From NCBI GenBank assembly GCA_965198325.1, contig CBDAPE010000015.1:385508-449507 (forward strand): a DNA stretch of 64,000 bases, given 5' to 3'. The notes under the pieces were generated by a model. The model ran no database searches. It saw only the letters and a program-made list of their open reading frames with translations, and had not been told where the DNA came from. Source of the DNA: CBDAPE01 sp965198325. GTDB taxonomy: Bacteria > Pseudomonadota > Alphaproteobacteria > UBA828 > JAPUJA01. The stretch's first letter is position 1. Each line of letters opens with the position of its first letter. The translations under genes and the position numbers were made by a program. Shown in pieces: positions 30,099 to 38,209 of this stretch.

Positions 30099-30752
30099 TC
30101 CTGCATCCGTCTGCGGCCGTGCTGGCCCAATCACGTCTGGTCCTATGACTTCGTCATGGATCGAACACACGATGGGAGGACGTTCCGCATGCTCACCGTG
30201 ATCGATGAGTTCACCAGGCGGTGCATGGCCGTTGTCGTCGAGCGAAGATTGAACTCGGACAATGTCCTCCATTGTCTGACCGAGCTCTTCGTCCAACATG
30301 GCCCGCCGGATCATATCCGTTCCGACAACGGCTCAGAGTTTACCGCTCATGCCGTCCGCGACTGGCTCGGCAGGATCGGCGTCAAGACCCTCTATATCGA
30401 GCCCGGGTCACCTTGGGAGAACGGATACAACGAGAGCTTCAACTCAAAGCTCCGGGACGAAATCCTGAACACGGAGATCTTCTCTACACTGAAGCAGGCC
30501 AAAGTGCTGATCGAACGATGGCGCCATCACTATAATACCATCCGGCCGCATAGCTCGCTCGGATACAGACCGCCGGCCCCAGAAACCATCTTGCCAAACG
30601 TTGAGGGGCCAACCTACCCTGTTGAGGGGCTACGGGCGGCCCATCAACTTAATTTGAATAAGCGAGCTGGGCTTTCGGTACTGCCGGGCCATTACCGGCG
30701 CACCCTGCCACTGCGAGGACCGCTCCAAGACAAAGGGCGGGACCTAGTATAG
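30099..30752 (+). pseudogene. IS3-family transposase OrfB remnant (5' truncated)
   Basis: The frame following a TAG at 30096 reads SCIRLRPCWPNHVWSYDFV, then DRTHDGRTFRMLTVIDEFTR, SDNGSEFTA and ENGYNESFNSKLRDE, ending with HSSLGYRPPAP. These are the DDE integrase-core motifs of IS3-family OrfB proteins: one D is in VIDEF, another in RSDNGSEF, and the E is in ENGYNESF. The N-terminal HTH part of OrfB and all of OrfA are absent, so the element is dead. The tail after the family end (about 30600-30752) is read-through into flanking DNA. It lies between recO and an intact IS1380-type element. Confidence 0.85.
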
Positions 30753-31131
30753 AAATTCTAGTCATGGGATTTCTCCAGAGAAAGCCTCCGGCTCCGGCTG
30801 GTGCCGGGCCGTTTGTGCAAAAGGACGCTGACGCTTCGCTATCAAGTTCAGCGAGCCGATGGCATAATCTGATGCATCAGCCAATCAGAAAGTTCTGGCG
30901 GTGGACCCACTGAAATAGACCGGGATTCCCCATATGGAACCCTCCCAGCCCGTTGAGTGTGGCTCGACACCGCTCGACGTGCAATTTGCCTTCGAATGAC
31001 AGCCATCTTCGCGCCGAGCCGGATGATTGAGGACCAATTGGCGGCGTTGGTGGCGCGGAATGGCATTTTTGCCGGCGATCCGGGCGCACCGATCCTGTCG
31101 GCGGCGACGCGAAGGAACGGGGTGCCGTCGC
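30753..31131. other. Gene-free spacer between IS3 remnant and IS1380-type transposase
   Basis: These 379 bases hold no reading frame I can support on either strand. They must contain the left end of the IS1380-type element and possibly debris of the IS3 element. I looked for an inverted match to the DNA upstream of the transposase start (32482-32568) and found none convincing, so the element ends stay undefined. A short palindrome, CTGATGCATCAG, is at about 30868-30879. Confidence 0.5.
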
Positions 31132-32481
31132 TCATGCCGGGGCTGGCGGCGGCCTGAGCCGGTCGATACGGCGCAGGATGTCGGCGAACAGGTCACGAGG
31201 AATGACAACCTCGGCCATCTGGAACGTGACGTAGCGCCCGTGGCGCACGATCTTCGCTCCGATCTTGATGAGCTTCTCTCGCAGGCTGGTCAGTGACCAC
31301 TGTTTCACGGCATCGGGCAGCGCGAGGGTGCGCATGAAGTTGCCGAGGTTGTAAGCGAGCGCGTGAAGCTGGAGGCGAACGGCATTGTGGTCGAACCTGC
31401 GGCACGACAGGCGTGTCCACCGGATCGCGTTTTTGCCCTCCTTGATCCAGTGCTCAGCCGTGCCGCGCTGATTGTAGAACGCGACCACCCGCTCGGCAGG
31501 GCGGCCCAGGTTGGTGACTATGAACCCGACCCTCGGGTACAACTCACCCGGATGCCACTCGACCTTGGCGACGATGCGGCGGGGCTTGTCCCAGGTTCCG
31601 GCCTGATAACTGAAGCTGGCATGATACCGGCGCACGTCCTTGGGCGGCCTGCCGACGGGGCGCTTCAGGAGATGAGCGATGCTCTCTTGCAGCACCTTGT
31701 TGGCGGGCAGCCGGATGGCGTAGAGCATGCCTTCGGCTTCGAGGTAGTCGTAGATCTCCGGTGAGGCGAAGGCCGCATCGCCGCGGAAGTAGAGGCGGAT
31801 GGCTCGTTCCTTGTAACGTTCGACCACCGGTACCAGGACATCACGCCATCCGTGGGCGCTGTGCACGTTGCCGGGGCGCAGCGCGCAACGCTCCAGATCG
31901 CCGAACTGGTTGAACACGAACAGCGGGTGATAGCAGGTGCAGCCGAAGTGGCCGTTATAGGCCGTGCCCTCCTGCTCACCGAATGTCGGGCTGACGGAGC
32001 TGTCCATGTCGAGCACCACGCGCCTCGGCGGATCGTGGTCGTGAACCCGGTCGATCCACGTCCCCGACAGGTCCGCAAGGGCCGCGAGGTTCTCGTTGTT
32101 CGCCAGCAGCTCGGTCTCGAACCGCCCCATCTGGCTGGTCGATGCCCCGCCGCGCTCGACCGCCTTGCCGCCGACGATCCAGCGCATCGCGGGATCACGC
32201 CCGAGCCGGTCGGCGTCGTTGACATCCTCGTAGCCGGCGAGACGCCCATAGACGGACTGGCGAAGGAGACTGACGATGCCGTGCCAGCCGTTCCTGCCTG
32301 TGCGGCTATCCGCGAGCACGCCGCCCGCCAGTGCGGTCAGCCCGAGCGCGTCGTCCAGTTCGCGATAAGCGAGCAACCCCGCGTCGGAGGTCACCTGCGA
32401 TCCGTGGAACTCCAGTTTCAGGCGGCGGTCGAAAAGGGGCCGGAGTGGCCCATGATCCGATTCACCCTCCGGGTTCCGCAT
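31132..32481 (-). mobile_element. IS1380-family transposase, apparently intact
   Basis: A 449-residue DDE transposase, the usual length for the IS1380 family. It starts MRNPEGESDHGPLRPLFDR. The three catalytic regions are recognisable: VVLDMDSSVSPTFGEQEGT with the first acidic residue, LYFRGDAAFASPEIYDYLE with the second, and YNQRGTAEHWIKEGKNAI with the third. There is no frameshift or stop, in contrast to all other mobile elements in this window, so it may be the most recent arrival. It sits in the gap between recO and the era-side genes. Terminal inverted repeats could not be identified by eye. Confidence 0.9.
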
Positions 32482-32568
32482 CCGAGCCGCCCTCCGACAC
32501 CCTCAAGCCAGTGATTCTTGTAGCAGAATCGTGCCAATCAGGCATCAGGCGAAGCGGTCACTTGGGAA

Positions 32569-33546
32569 ATGCGGGTTAGTGGGCGAAACCCGTTGAATAA
32601 GATCGATTTCAGCCAAACTCAGGTCGTCTTGTACGCGACGGATATCGGCCGCCGGAAACTGGCGCACGACGTGCTTTACAGCGTCGGTCTTCCCGTGGCC
32701 AGCGAGCCGCAGGATATCGAAGACCTGAGCAAACAGCTGACCGAAGCCGAGCCCGACCTAATCGTCATGGTTCTCGAATCCGAAGACCAGGTTTTATGCG
32801 ACATCGTCCGCGACATCCGGCATGACATGATCGGCGTCAACCCGTATGTCGTCGTGATGGCGCTGACCTGGGAGTCGGAGCAACGCCTGGTCGATTTTGC
32901 GATCAACGGCGGATTCGACGACATCATCGTTATGCCGGTCTCCATCTCGGCACTCAACCAGCGGTTCGAGACCATGATTGAGAGGCGCAAGGAGTTCGTG
33001 GTCACGCCGACCTATATCGGACCCGATCGGCGGAGTTCGTCGCGCCCCTCGACGGACGAACTCGGGACCTTCCCGGTGCCCAACGGGCTGCGCTACAAGA
33101 CGACGGGCGATATCGAGGCCGTGCCGAGCCCGCTGACCCTGCAGGTCGCACGCCGGACCACGGCTTGCCACTCTCTGCACCGGATCGCCACACGCGTCAC
33201 GCAGCTCGCTACGCTGCTGGAAGATGCCCACAACGGGACCGGCTCGGAGCAGGACGCGGCGATCGCCAAACAGGAGATCGACGAGCTGCTCGACCGGATG
33301 GACGCGGAGCTCGATCCGCATGATCACCGCCATATCATTCAGCTTGCCGCCTTGATGCGCGATGTCATGGAGATCCTGGGCGGCCGCGAAGCTCCCGGAG
33401 CGAAGATGTTCGAACTGTTCCGGTTGCACGGCATGGCGATGACCGCGAGCCTGATTTCTGCCGATGATGCCGCCAGCCTGGTGGCCAAAGCGCTCAACGC
33501 GGCGACCCAGCATGTCGGCCAGATTGGCCAGCGTGCCGTGGGCTAG
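32569..33546 (+). CDS. Receiver-domain (response-regulator-like) protein with helical C-terminal part
   Basis: A protein of up to 325 residues. The N-terminal 130 residues look like a CheY-type receiver: PDLIVMVLE at the phospho-acceptor strand, VVVMALTWESEQRLVDFAINGGFDD and IVMPVSISALNQR at the later strands. A linker with TYIGPDRRSSSRP, common in Rhodospirillales receiver proteins, leads to a mostly helical C-terminal region of about 190 residues that I do not recognise. No DNA-binding or enzyme output domain is visible. It converges with era (gap of nine bases). ATG 32569 lies right at the presumed IS1380 boundary; TTG 32593 is an alternative start, so its native promoter may have been altered. 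Confidence 0.65.
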   Translation: MRVSGRNPLNKIDFSQTQVVLYATDIGRRKLAHDVLYSVGLPVASEPQDIEDLSKQLTEAEPDLIVMVLESEDQVLCDIVRDIRHDMIGVNPYVVVMALTWESEQRLVDFAINGGFDDIIVMPVSISALNQRFETMIERRKEFVVTPTYIGPDRRSSSRPSTDELGTFPVPNGLRYKTTGDIEAVPSPLTLQVARRTTACHSLHRIATRVTQLATLLEDAHNGTGSEQDAAIAKQEIDELLDRMDAELDPHDHRHIIQLAALMRDVMEILGGREAPGAKMFELFRLHGMAMTASLISADDAASLVAKALNAATQHVGQIGQRAVG

Positions 33547-33555
33547 GACGTTCGC

Positions 33556-34476
33556 CTAGGCCTCGAAATCGAGGTTCCAGTCGCGGTAGCGGGCCGGATC
33601 CTCGACCCAGTTCGCACGCACCTTGACCCGCAGGAAGAGGTGGACCCGCCGCGCGAGCAAATCCTCAAGCTCGCTCCGCGCGGCCTTGCCGATCGATTTG
33701 ATCATGCGCCCGCCCTTGCCCAGGACGATGGGCTTGTGACCCTCGCGCTGGATGTAGATCACCTGGTCGATCCGCAGGCTACCGTCATCCTGCTCTGTCC
33801 AGTGCTCGGTCTCGACGGTCAACGCGTAGGGTAGTTCCTTGTGCAGCTGGAGAAACAGCTTCTCACGAGTGATCTCCGCGGCCAGCAGGCGCGTGGGCAA
33901 ATCGCTCAGCTGATCTTCGGGGTAAAGCCACGGGCCTTCGGGCAAGTGGCCGGCGAGATGCCTGTACAGGACGTCGACCCCATCGCCACTGGTCGCGGAA
34001 ATCATGAAGAAGTCGGTAAACAAGCCGTTCTCGCGGAGCGTTTCCGCAAGCGGCAACAGGACCGGGCGGGGAACCAGATCGATCTTGTTGAGCGCCAGAA
34101 TCGCCGGCCGGCCGGCTGCCGTCAGCCCCTCGAGGATGCGTTCGACATCGGCATCGACGCCGCGCGACGCGTCGACGAGCACGACCACCAGATCGGCCTC
34201 CGCCACCCCGCCCCAGGCTGCTGCAACCATCGCCCGATCGAGCCGGCGGCGGGGCGCGAAGATACCCGGCGTGTCGATGAACACGAGTTGAGTCTGCTCT
34301 TTGAGCGCGATACCACGAACTCTGCTGCGGGTGGTCTGGACCTTGGGCGTGACGATCGAGAGCTTGGCGCCGACGAGTCGGTTGAGCAGAGTCGATTTGC
34401 CGGCGTTGGGCGCGCCGATCAGCCCGACGAAACCGCACCGGGTCACCGGACCACCGGAGGGCGCCGCCGTGCTCAA
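33556..34476 (-). CDS. era: GTPase Era
   Basis: A 306-residue Era GTPase if started at TTG 34476, or 296 residues from GTG 34446. G1 is GAPNAGKS, G2 lies in VQTTRSRV, G3 is DTPG and G4 is NKID; the C-terminal KH domain has VIYIQREGHKPIVLGKGG. Era binds 16S rRNA and assists 30S assembly. The TTG overlaps the rnc stop as TTGA, consistent with the tight rnc-era coupling seen in many bacteria, so I prefer it; either choice uses a weak start codon. Upstream of that the frame remains open into rnc in another register, which I reject. Confidence 0.93.
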   Translation of the reverse strand: MSTAAPSGGPVTRCGFVGLIGAPNAGKSTLLNRLVGAKLSIVTPKVQTTRSRVRGIALKEQTQLVFIDTPGIFAPRRRLDRAMVAAAWGGVAEADLVVVLVDASRGVDADVERILEGLTAAGRPAILALNKIDLVPRPVLLPLAETLRENGLFTDFFMISATSGDGVDVLYRHLAGHLPEGPWLYPEDQLSDLPTRLLAAEITREKLFLQLHKELPYALTVETEHWTEQDDGSLRIDQVIYIQREGHKPIVLGKGGRMIKSIGKAARSELEDLLARRVHLFLRVKVRANWVEDPARYRDWNLDFEA

Positions 34477-35168
34477 GCGCGGGTTCCGCGTTGGTCCAGG
34501 AGCGCGGCTGCTGCGGCCTGTTCCGCAGCGCGTCTTGAGGACCCCTGCGCGCGGATCGGCGGCTCGCCCTCGACGACGACCTCGATCTCGAACACGGGCG
34601 CGTGGGCGGGACCGGAGACATCGACGACCCGGTAGTCCGGCAAGCCTGCCCCCTTGCCCTGGGTCCATTCCTGAAGCGCAGTCTTGGAATCCTGGGGCGG
34701 CACGACCGGCTCGTCCAGAAGTGGAGCCCAATGCCGCGTGATGAAGCGCCGGGCTGCCTCCAGGCCGCCGTCGAGATAAAGCGCGGCGATCAGCGCCTCG
34801 CAAAGATTTTCCAGATTAGCGGGCCTTTCGGAACCCCCTGCGCGACGCTCGCTTTTCGCCATTACCATGTGGCGACCCAGGTCGAGGCTGGCAGCGATTG
34901 CCGCCAGCGATTCGCCGGAGACGAGGGCTGCGAAGCGGCGGGCGAGCGCGCCCTCGGGCTCGTCGGAAAAGCGCCGGAAGAGAAGCTCCGCGACGATCAG
35001 GGCGAGCACTCGGTCGCCGAGGAACTCGAGCCGCTCGTAACTGGTGCGCGTCCCGGCCTCGCCCCGGGCGCTGGGATGGATCAACGCCTCATCGAGCAGA
35101 CCCGAGTCGGAAAAGCGGTGCCCGAGCAGCCGCCCGAGTGCTTCGCGGGATTCGGCTTCGACCGTCAC
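34473..35168 (-). CDS. rnc: Ribonuclease III
   Basis: A 231-residue RNase III. The signature ERLEFLGDRVL is at residues 45-55 and supplies the catalytic acidic residues; a second acidic pair is in ENLCEALIAALYLDGG. The double-stranded-RNA-binding domain occupies about 155-228 (KTALQEWTQGKG through AAEQAAAAALLDQ). It processes rRNA and structured mRNAs. It overlaps lepB upstream by four bases and era downstream by four, making a tightly coupled lepB-rnc-era unit that is standard in alphaproteobacteria. Confidence 0.96.
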   Translation of the reverse strand: MTVEAESREALGRLLGHRFSDSGLLDEALIHPSARGEAGTRTSYERLEFLGDRVLALIVAELLFRRFSDEPEGALARRFAALVSGESLAAIAASLDLGRHMVMAKSERRAGGSERPANLENLCEALIAALYLDGGLEAARRFITRHWAPLLDEPVVPPQDSKTALQEWTQGKGAGLPDYRVVDVSGPAHAPVFEIEVVVEGEPPIRAQGSSRRAAEQAAAAALLDQRGTRA

Positions 35169-35929
35169 TCCGCTACCGACTGGAAGAGGCGCTCAAAGCG
35201 TATCGCGGACGGCCATTTCCAGACCTCCCAGATATGCGCTGTGCCGTCGCTCGAGAAGAACAAGCGCTCCGCGCGGCCGATCATATTCACCACCGGCACG
35301 AATCCCACGCCCATGCGTTCGGCGGGGACCCGGCTGTCGATCGAGTTGTCGCGATTGTCGCCCATCGCGAAATAATGGCCGTCGGGCACGACATAGACGG
35401 GGGTGTTGTCGAGACTGCCATTGGGGTGACGATCCAGCACGCGATAGCTGACGCCGTTGGGCAGGGTCTCCCGGTATTGCGGAGCCGTGCGATCGCGCCC
35501 CAGCGTGTCGGTCTCGACGAAATCTTCGATCCGCTCGCGGCGCACCGCTTCGCCGTTGATGTAGAGCACGCCGCCGATGACTTGCAGACGATCACCCGGC
35601 AGGCCCACGATTCGCTTGATGTAATCGGTCTTGTCGTCGACCGGCAGGCGGAAGACCGCGACGTCACCCCGCTCGGGTTGGGCTTCGAAGACCCGGCCGC
35701 CGAACAGCTTGAGGCTGAACGGCAGCGAAAAATGGGAATAGCCGTAGGAAAACTTTGACACGAACAGATAGTCGCCCTGCAGGAGGGTCGGGATCATCGA
35801 ACCCGATGGGATATTGAACGGCTCGTAGGCAAAGGTCCGCAGCACCAAGGCGAACAAGACGGCATAGATGATCGTCTTGAAGGTCTCCCAGAGCCCGCTT
35901 CTCTTTTTTTTGGTTCGTTCCTTGGCCAT
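35165..35929 (-). CDS. lepB: Signal peptidase I
   Basis: A 254-residue membrane-bound serine protease of the S26 family. A basic N-terminus (KERTKKKR) precedes one membrane segment (about 19-35). The catalytic serine is S44 in PSGSMIPTL and the general-base lysine is K105 in YIKRIVGLPGDR; RGDVAVFR and GDNRDNSIDSR are the conserved box C to E regions. It removes signal peptides from exported proteins. It is co-translated with rnc (four-base overlap) and follows acpS by about 50 bases on the same strand. Confidence 0.96.
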   Translation of the reverse strand: MAKERTKKKRSGLWETFKTIIYAVLFALVLRTFAYEPFNIPSGSMIPTLLQGDYLFVSKFSYGYSHFSLPFSLKLFGGRVFEAQPERGDVAVFRLPVDDKTDYIKRIVGLPGDRLQVIGGVLYINGEAVRRERIEDFVETDTLGRDRTAPQYRETLPNGVSYRVLDRHPNGSLDNTPVYVVPDGHYFAMGDNRDNSIDSRVPAERMGVGFVPVVNMIGRAERLFFSSDGTAHIWEVWKWPSAIRFERLFQSVAE

Positions 35930-35979
35930 GGACTCCGTCGTCTGCGCCTGCTTGTCCTGCTGTCAATGATCCGGGGTGC

Positions 35980-36387
35980 TCAGCGTTCCGTGCTCGGGTT
36001 GGCCGAGATCAGAACGATGACCTGTGCCGTGGGATGATCGTCCGTAATCGTCACATCGATTTGCGCCACCATGCCTGCCGGTATCAACGATGCGAGACGC
36101 TTGGCCGCGCGCCCGGTTAGCGCCATTGTGGGCTTGCCCGACGCCAGATTGACGACGCCCATATCGCACCAGTAGACGCCATGGCGAAAGCCGGTGCCGA
36201 GCGCTTTTGAACAGGCTTCCTTGGCGGCGAACCGTTTAGCGTAACTCGCCGCCCGGTTGGCCCGCGCATCGGACTTGCACCGTTCCGTCTCGGTAAACAC
36301 CCGCGTAATGAACCGCTCGCCAAAGCGGTCGAGCGTGTGCTCGATCCGGCGGATGTCGATAATGTCGCTGCCCAGCCCCAAAATCAT
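35980..36387 (-). CDS. acpS: Holo-[acyl-carrier-protein] synthase
   Basis: A 135-residue AcpS-type phosphopantetheinyl transferase. The magnesium ligands are D8 in GLGSDIIDI and the glutamate in [13 protein letters not shown], both with family-typical neighbours. It transfers 4'-phosphopantetheine from CoA to acyl carrier protein, activating fatty acid synthesis. The gene sits eight bases downstream of pdxJ on the same strand, and lepB follows, the usual pdxJ-acpS-lepB order. Confidence 0.95.
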   Translation of the reverse strand: MILGLGSDIIDIRRIEHTLDRFGERFITRVFTETERCKSDARANRAASYAKRFAAKEACSKALGTGFRHGVYWCDMGVVNLASGKPTMALTGRAAKRLASLIPAGMVAQIDVTITDDHPTAQVIVLISANPSTER

Positions 36388-36395
36388 GACCGCGG

Positions 36396-37154
36396 CTAGG
36401 CGCTCCGCGAGCCGAGTTCCTCGGCCCGTGCGTTGTCCATCAATGAGCGCATCCGGCGGATCGAGCTATCGAGGCCGGAAAAAATCGCCTCGCCGATCAG
36501 AAAGTGACCGATGTTAAGCTCGACAACCTCGGGAATTGCCGCGATCGGAGCCACCGTGTCGTAGCCCAGGCCGTGACCGGCATGACACTCGAGGCCGATC
36601 GACGCGGCATGGCACGCCGCACCCTTGAGCCGTTCAAGCTCCGCGTCGCGTTCAAAACCGGGCGCGAAATTGCAGAACGTGCCGGTATGCAGCTCGACCG
36701 CGGGCGCCCCGAGGTCGCGCGCCGCTTCGAGCTGCTGTTCAACCGGGTCGATGAACACAGAGACCCGGCATCCGGCTTCGACCAGTTCATGCACGAAGCG
36801 GGCGAGATGGTCGCGCCCCCCTGCAGCATCGAGCCCGCCTTCAGTGGTCACCTCCTGGCGTTTTTCCGGGACCAGGCAGACCGCCTCGGGGCGGTGGCGA
36901 AGCGCAATTTCCAACATTTCGTCGGTTGCCGCCATCTCGAGGTTGAGCGGCAAATCGAGTCCACCGATCAGCCGGTTGAGATCGTTGTCGGAAATATGGC
37001 GCCGGTCTTCGCGCAAATGCGCGACGATCCCGTCCGCCCCGGCCGCCGCCGCCTGGCGCGCGGCGCGCACCGGGTCGGGATGGGGCCCGCCGCGCGCATT
37101 GCGGATCGTTGCGACGTGGTCGATATTCACACACAGGCGTAGCTTGTCCGCCAT
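36396..37154 (-). CDS. pdxJ: Pyridoxine 5'-phosphate synthase
   Basis: A 252-residue TIM-barrel enzyme. The N-terminal [17 protein letters not shown], then HLREDRRHI and the C-terminal [11 protein letters not shown] and [11 protein letters not shown] are nearly invariant PdxJ motifs. It condenses 1-deoxy-D-xylulose 5-phosphate with 3-amino-2-oxopropyl phosphate to make pyridoxine 5'-phosphate in de novo vitamin B6 synthesis. It lies four bases after the DUF2062 gene, and acpS follows eight bases downstream. Confidence 0.96.
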   Translation of the reverse strand: MADKLRLCVNIDHVATIRNARGGPHPDPVRAARQAAAAGADGIVAHLREDRRHISDNDLNRLIGGLDLPLNLEMAATDEMLEIALRHRPEAVCLVPEKRQEVTTEGGLDAAGGRDHLARFVHELVEAGCRVSVFIDPVEQQLEAARDLGAPAVELHTGTFCNFAPGFERDAELERLKGAACHAASIGLECHAGHGLGYDTVAPIAAIPEVVELNIGHFLIGEAIFSGLDSSIRRMRSLMDNARAEELGSRSA

Positions 37155-37157
37155 GGT

Positions 37158-37877
37158 CTACCCCTTTTCCTCGACAGTCTTGCCCAGTTCGTTCAACGTC
37201 TTGGCCATCTCCTCGCCAATCTCCTCCATAGTCTCGTCGTCCCGGGATACCACGACGTCGACGTCGACTTCGACCTGGAGATGGGCGCTTTTGGTCACAT
37301 TGTCGTCATCACCGCCTGTTCCGGCTCGCTGACGCTGCTCTTCGAGCACGGCCCGACGCTGCATTCGCTTTTGCCGCCGGAGGGTTTGATAGTTATCAAC
37401 CATCCGATGGGCCGGAATATAAATCAGCCACCAGACCGCGACAGCAAAGGGCAGGCCGCCCACCGCCATCGGCAGAAGCACATTGATCGGATCGTTGAAG
37501 ATATAGTCCATAGTGAGCTCTTGGGGGAGCTCCACACCGCGCTCGTAACCCAGGATCTTGCCGCCCAGCCAATAAATTGCTGCCCAGATGAAAGGGAAGG
37601 TCCACGGGTTGCCGACCGCCGTGCCGATTGCTGCGGCGATAATGTTGCCTCGCATCAGATAGGCGAATACCGCGGCCAGGATGAAGTGAAAACCGATAAA
37701 CGGTGTGAACGAAACCGCCGCGCCCAAGGCAAATCCGCAGCCGATCGAGTAGGGTGTTCCAGGCAGGCGCTTGATGCGAATCGCGTAGTAAGCTCCGGTC
37801 CGGCGCCAGCCCATGCGCGGCCAGATCAGCGTGACTACGCGTTCGCCGATCGAGCGTTTCCTCCGCCGTTTAAACAT
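37158..37877 (-). CDS. DUF2062 domain membrane protein
   Basis: A 239-residue protein starting MFKRRRKRSIGERVV. After a basic N-terminus, three hydrophobic stretches occur at about 43-75, 82-105 and 140-165. The GFALGAAVSFTPFIGFHFILA and GNPWTFPFIW motifs define DUF2062. The C-terminal 70 residues are charged and probably a cytoplasmic helix. Its function is unknown; it is regularly found next to pdxJ in Rhodospirillales. The ATG at 37877 is chosen over the longer frame from 37982, whose extra N-terminus has no DUF2062 similarity. Confidence 0.85.
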   Translation of the reverse strand: MFKRRRKRSIGERVVTLIWPRMGWRRTGAYYAIRIKRLPGTPYSIGCGFALGAAVSFTPFIGFHFILAAVFAYLMRGNIIAAAIGTAVGNPWTFPFIWAAIYWLGGKILGYERGVELPQELTMDYIFNDPINVLLPMAVGGLPFAVAVWWLIYIPAHRMVDNYQTLRRQKRMQRRAVLEEQRQRAGTGGDDDNVTKSAHLQVEVDVDVVVSRDDETMEEIGEEMAKTLNELGKTVEEKG

Positions 37878-38209
37878 CGCAGCCCCGCGGGCGCGGCGCG
37901 GCAGCCCGCGTGCGGTCCTCTCCGGCCGATCTACCCGGTCGATCCAGCACTGAACCCTCCGTCGATCGAGCGACTGACCCAACTCGATCAGCTCGGGATC
38001 ATCGCTCCTCTCACGGCGTTAACGCTCCCGCTTCGGGGTCACGCACCGGTACGGCCTCGAATCACAAACCAACCGTCCACAGCGCGCCGACGCGCTCGTG
38101 CGCGCCCAACTGCGTGGTTTTGCCGCCAAATAAGACCCAAATATAGGGGGGCCGTTACCGAAAAGTCCATTTAAAACAGGGTACTGATAGATGCGCGGCC
38201 GATCGGGCG
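37878..38209. other. Intergenic region between rsh and the DUF2062 gene
   Basis: 332 bases without a supportable gene. I checked for a tRNA and found none. GCGGGC and GCCCGC are inverted around an 11-base loop near 37887-37909, and the stretch next to rsh (38105-38190) is less GC-rich than its surroundings. It should carry the rsh 3' end and the promoter for the DUF2062-to-era gene set, but no clear -35/-10 pair was picked out. Confidence 0.45.

Noticed and set aside
30848..31208. Overlapping minus-strand ORFs between the IS3 remnant and IS1380 transposase
   Set aside because: They have no recognisable domain and read through the transposase 3' end in the wrong frame.
30753..32568. Terminal inverted repeats of the IS1380-type element
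   Set aside because: Several short matches (for example CCAATCAG/CTGATTGG) were compared, but none gives a consistent pair of ends with target duplication.
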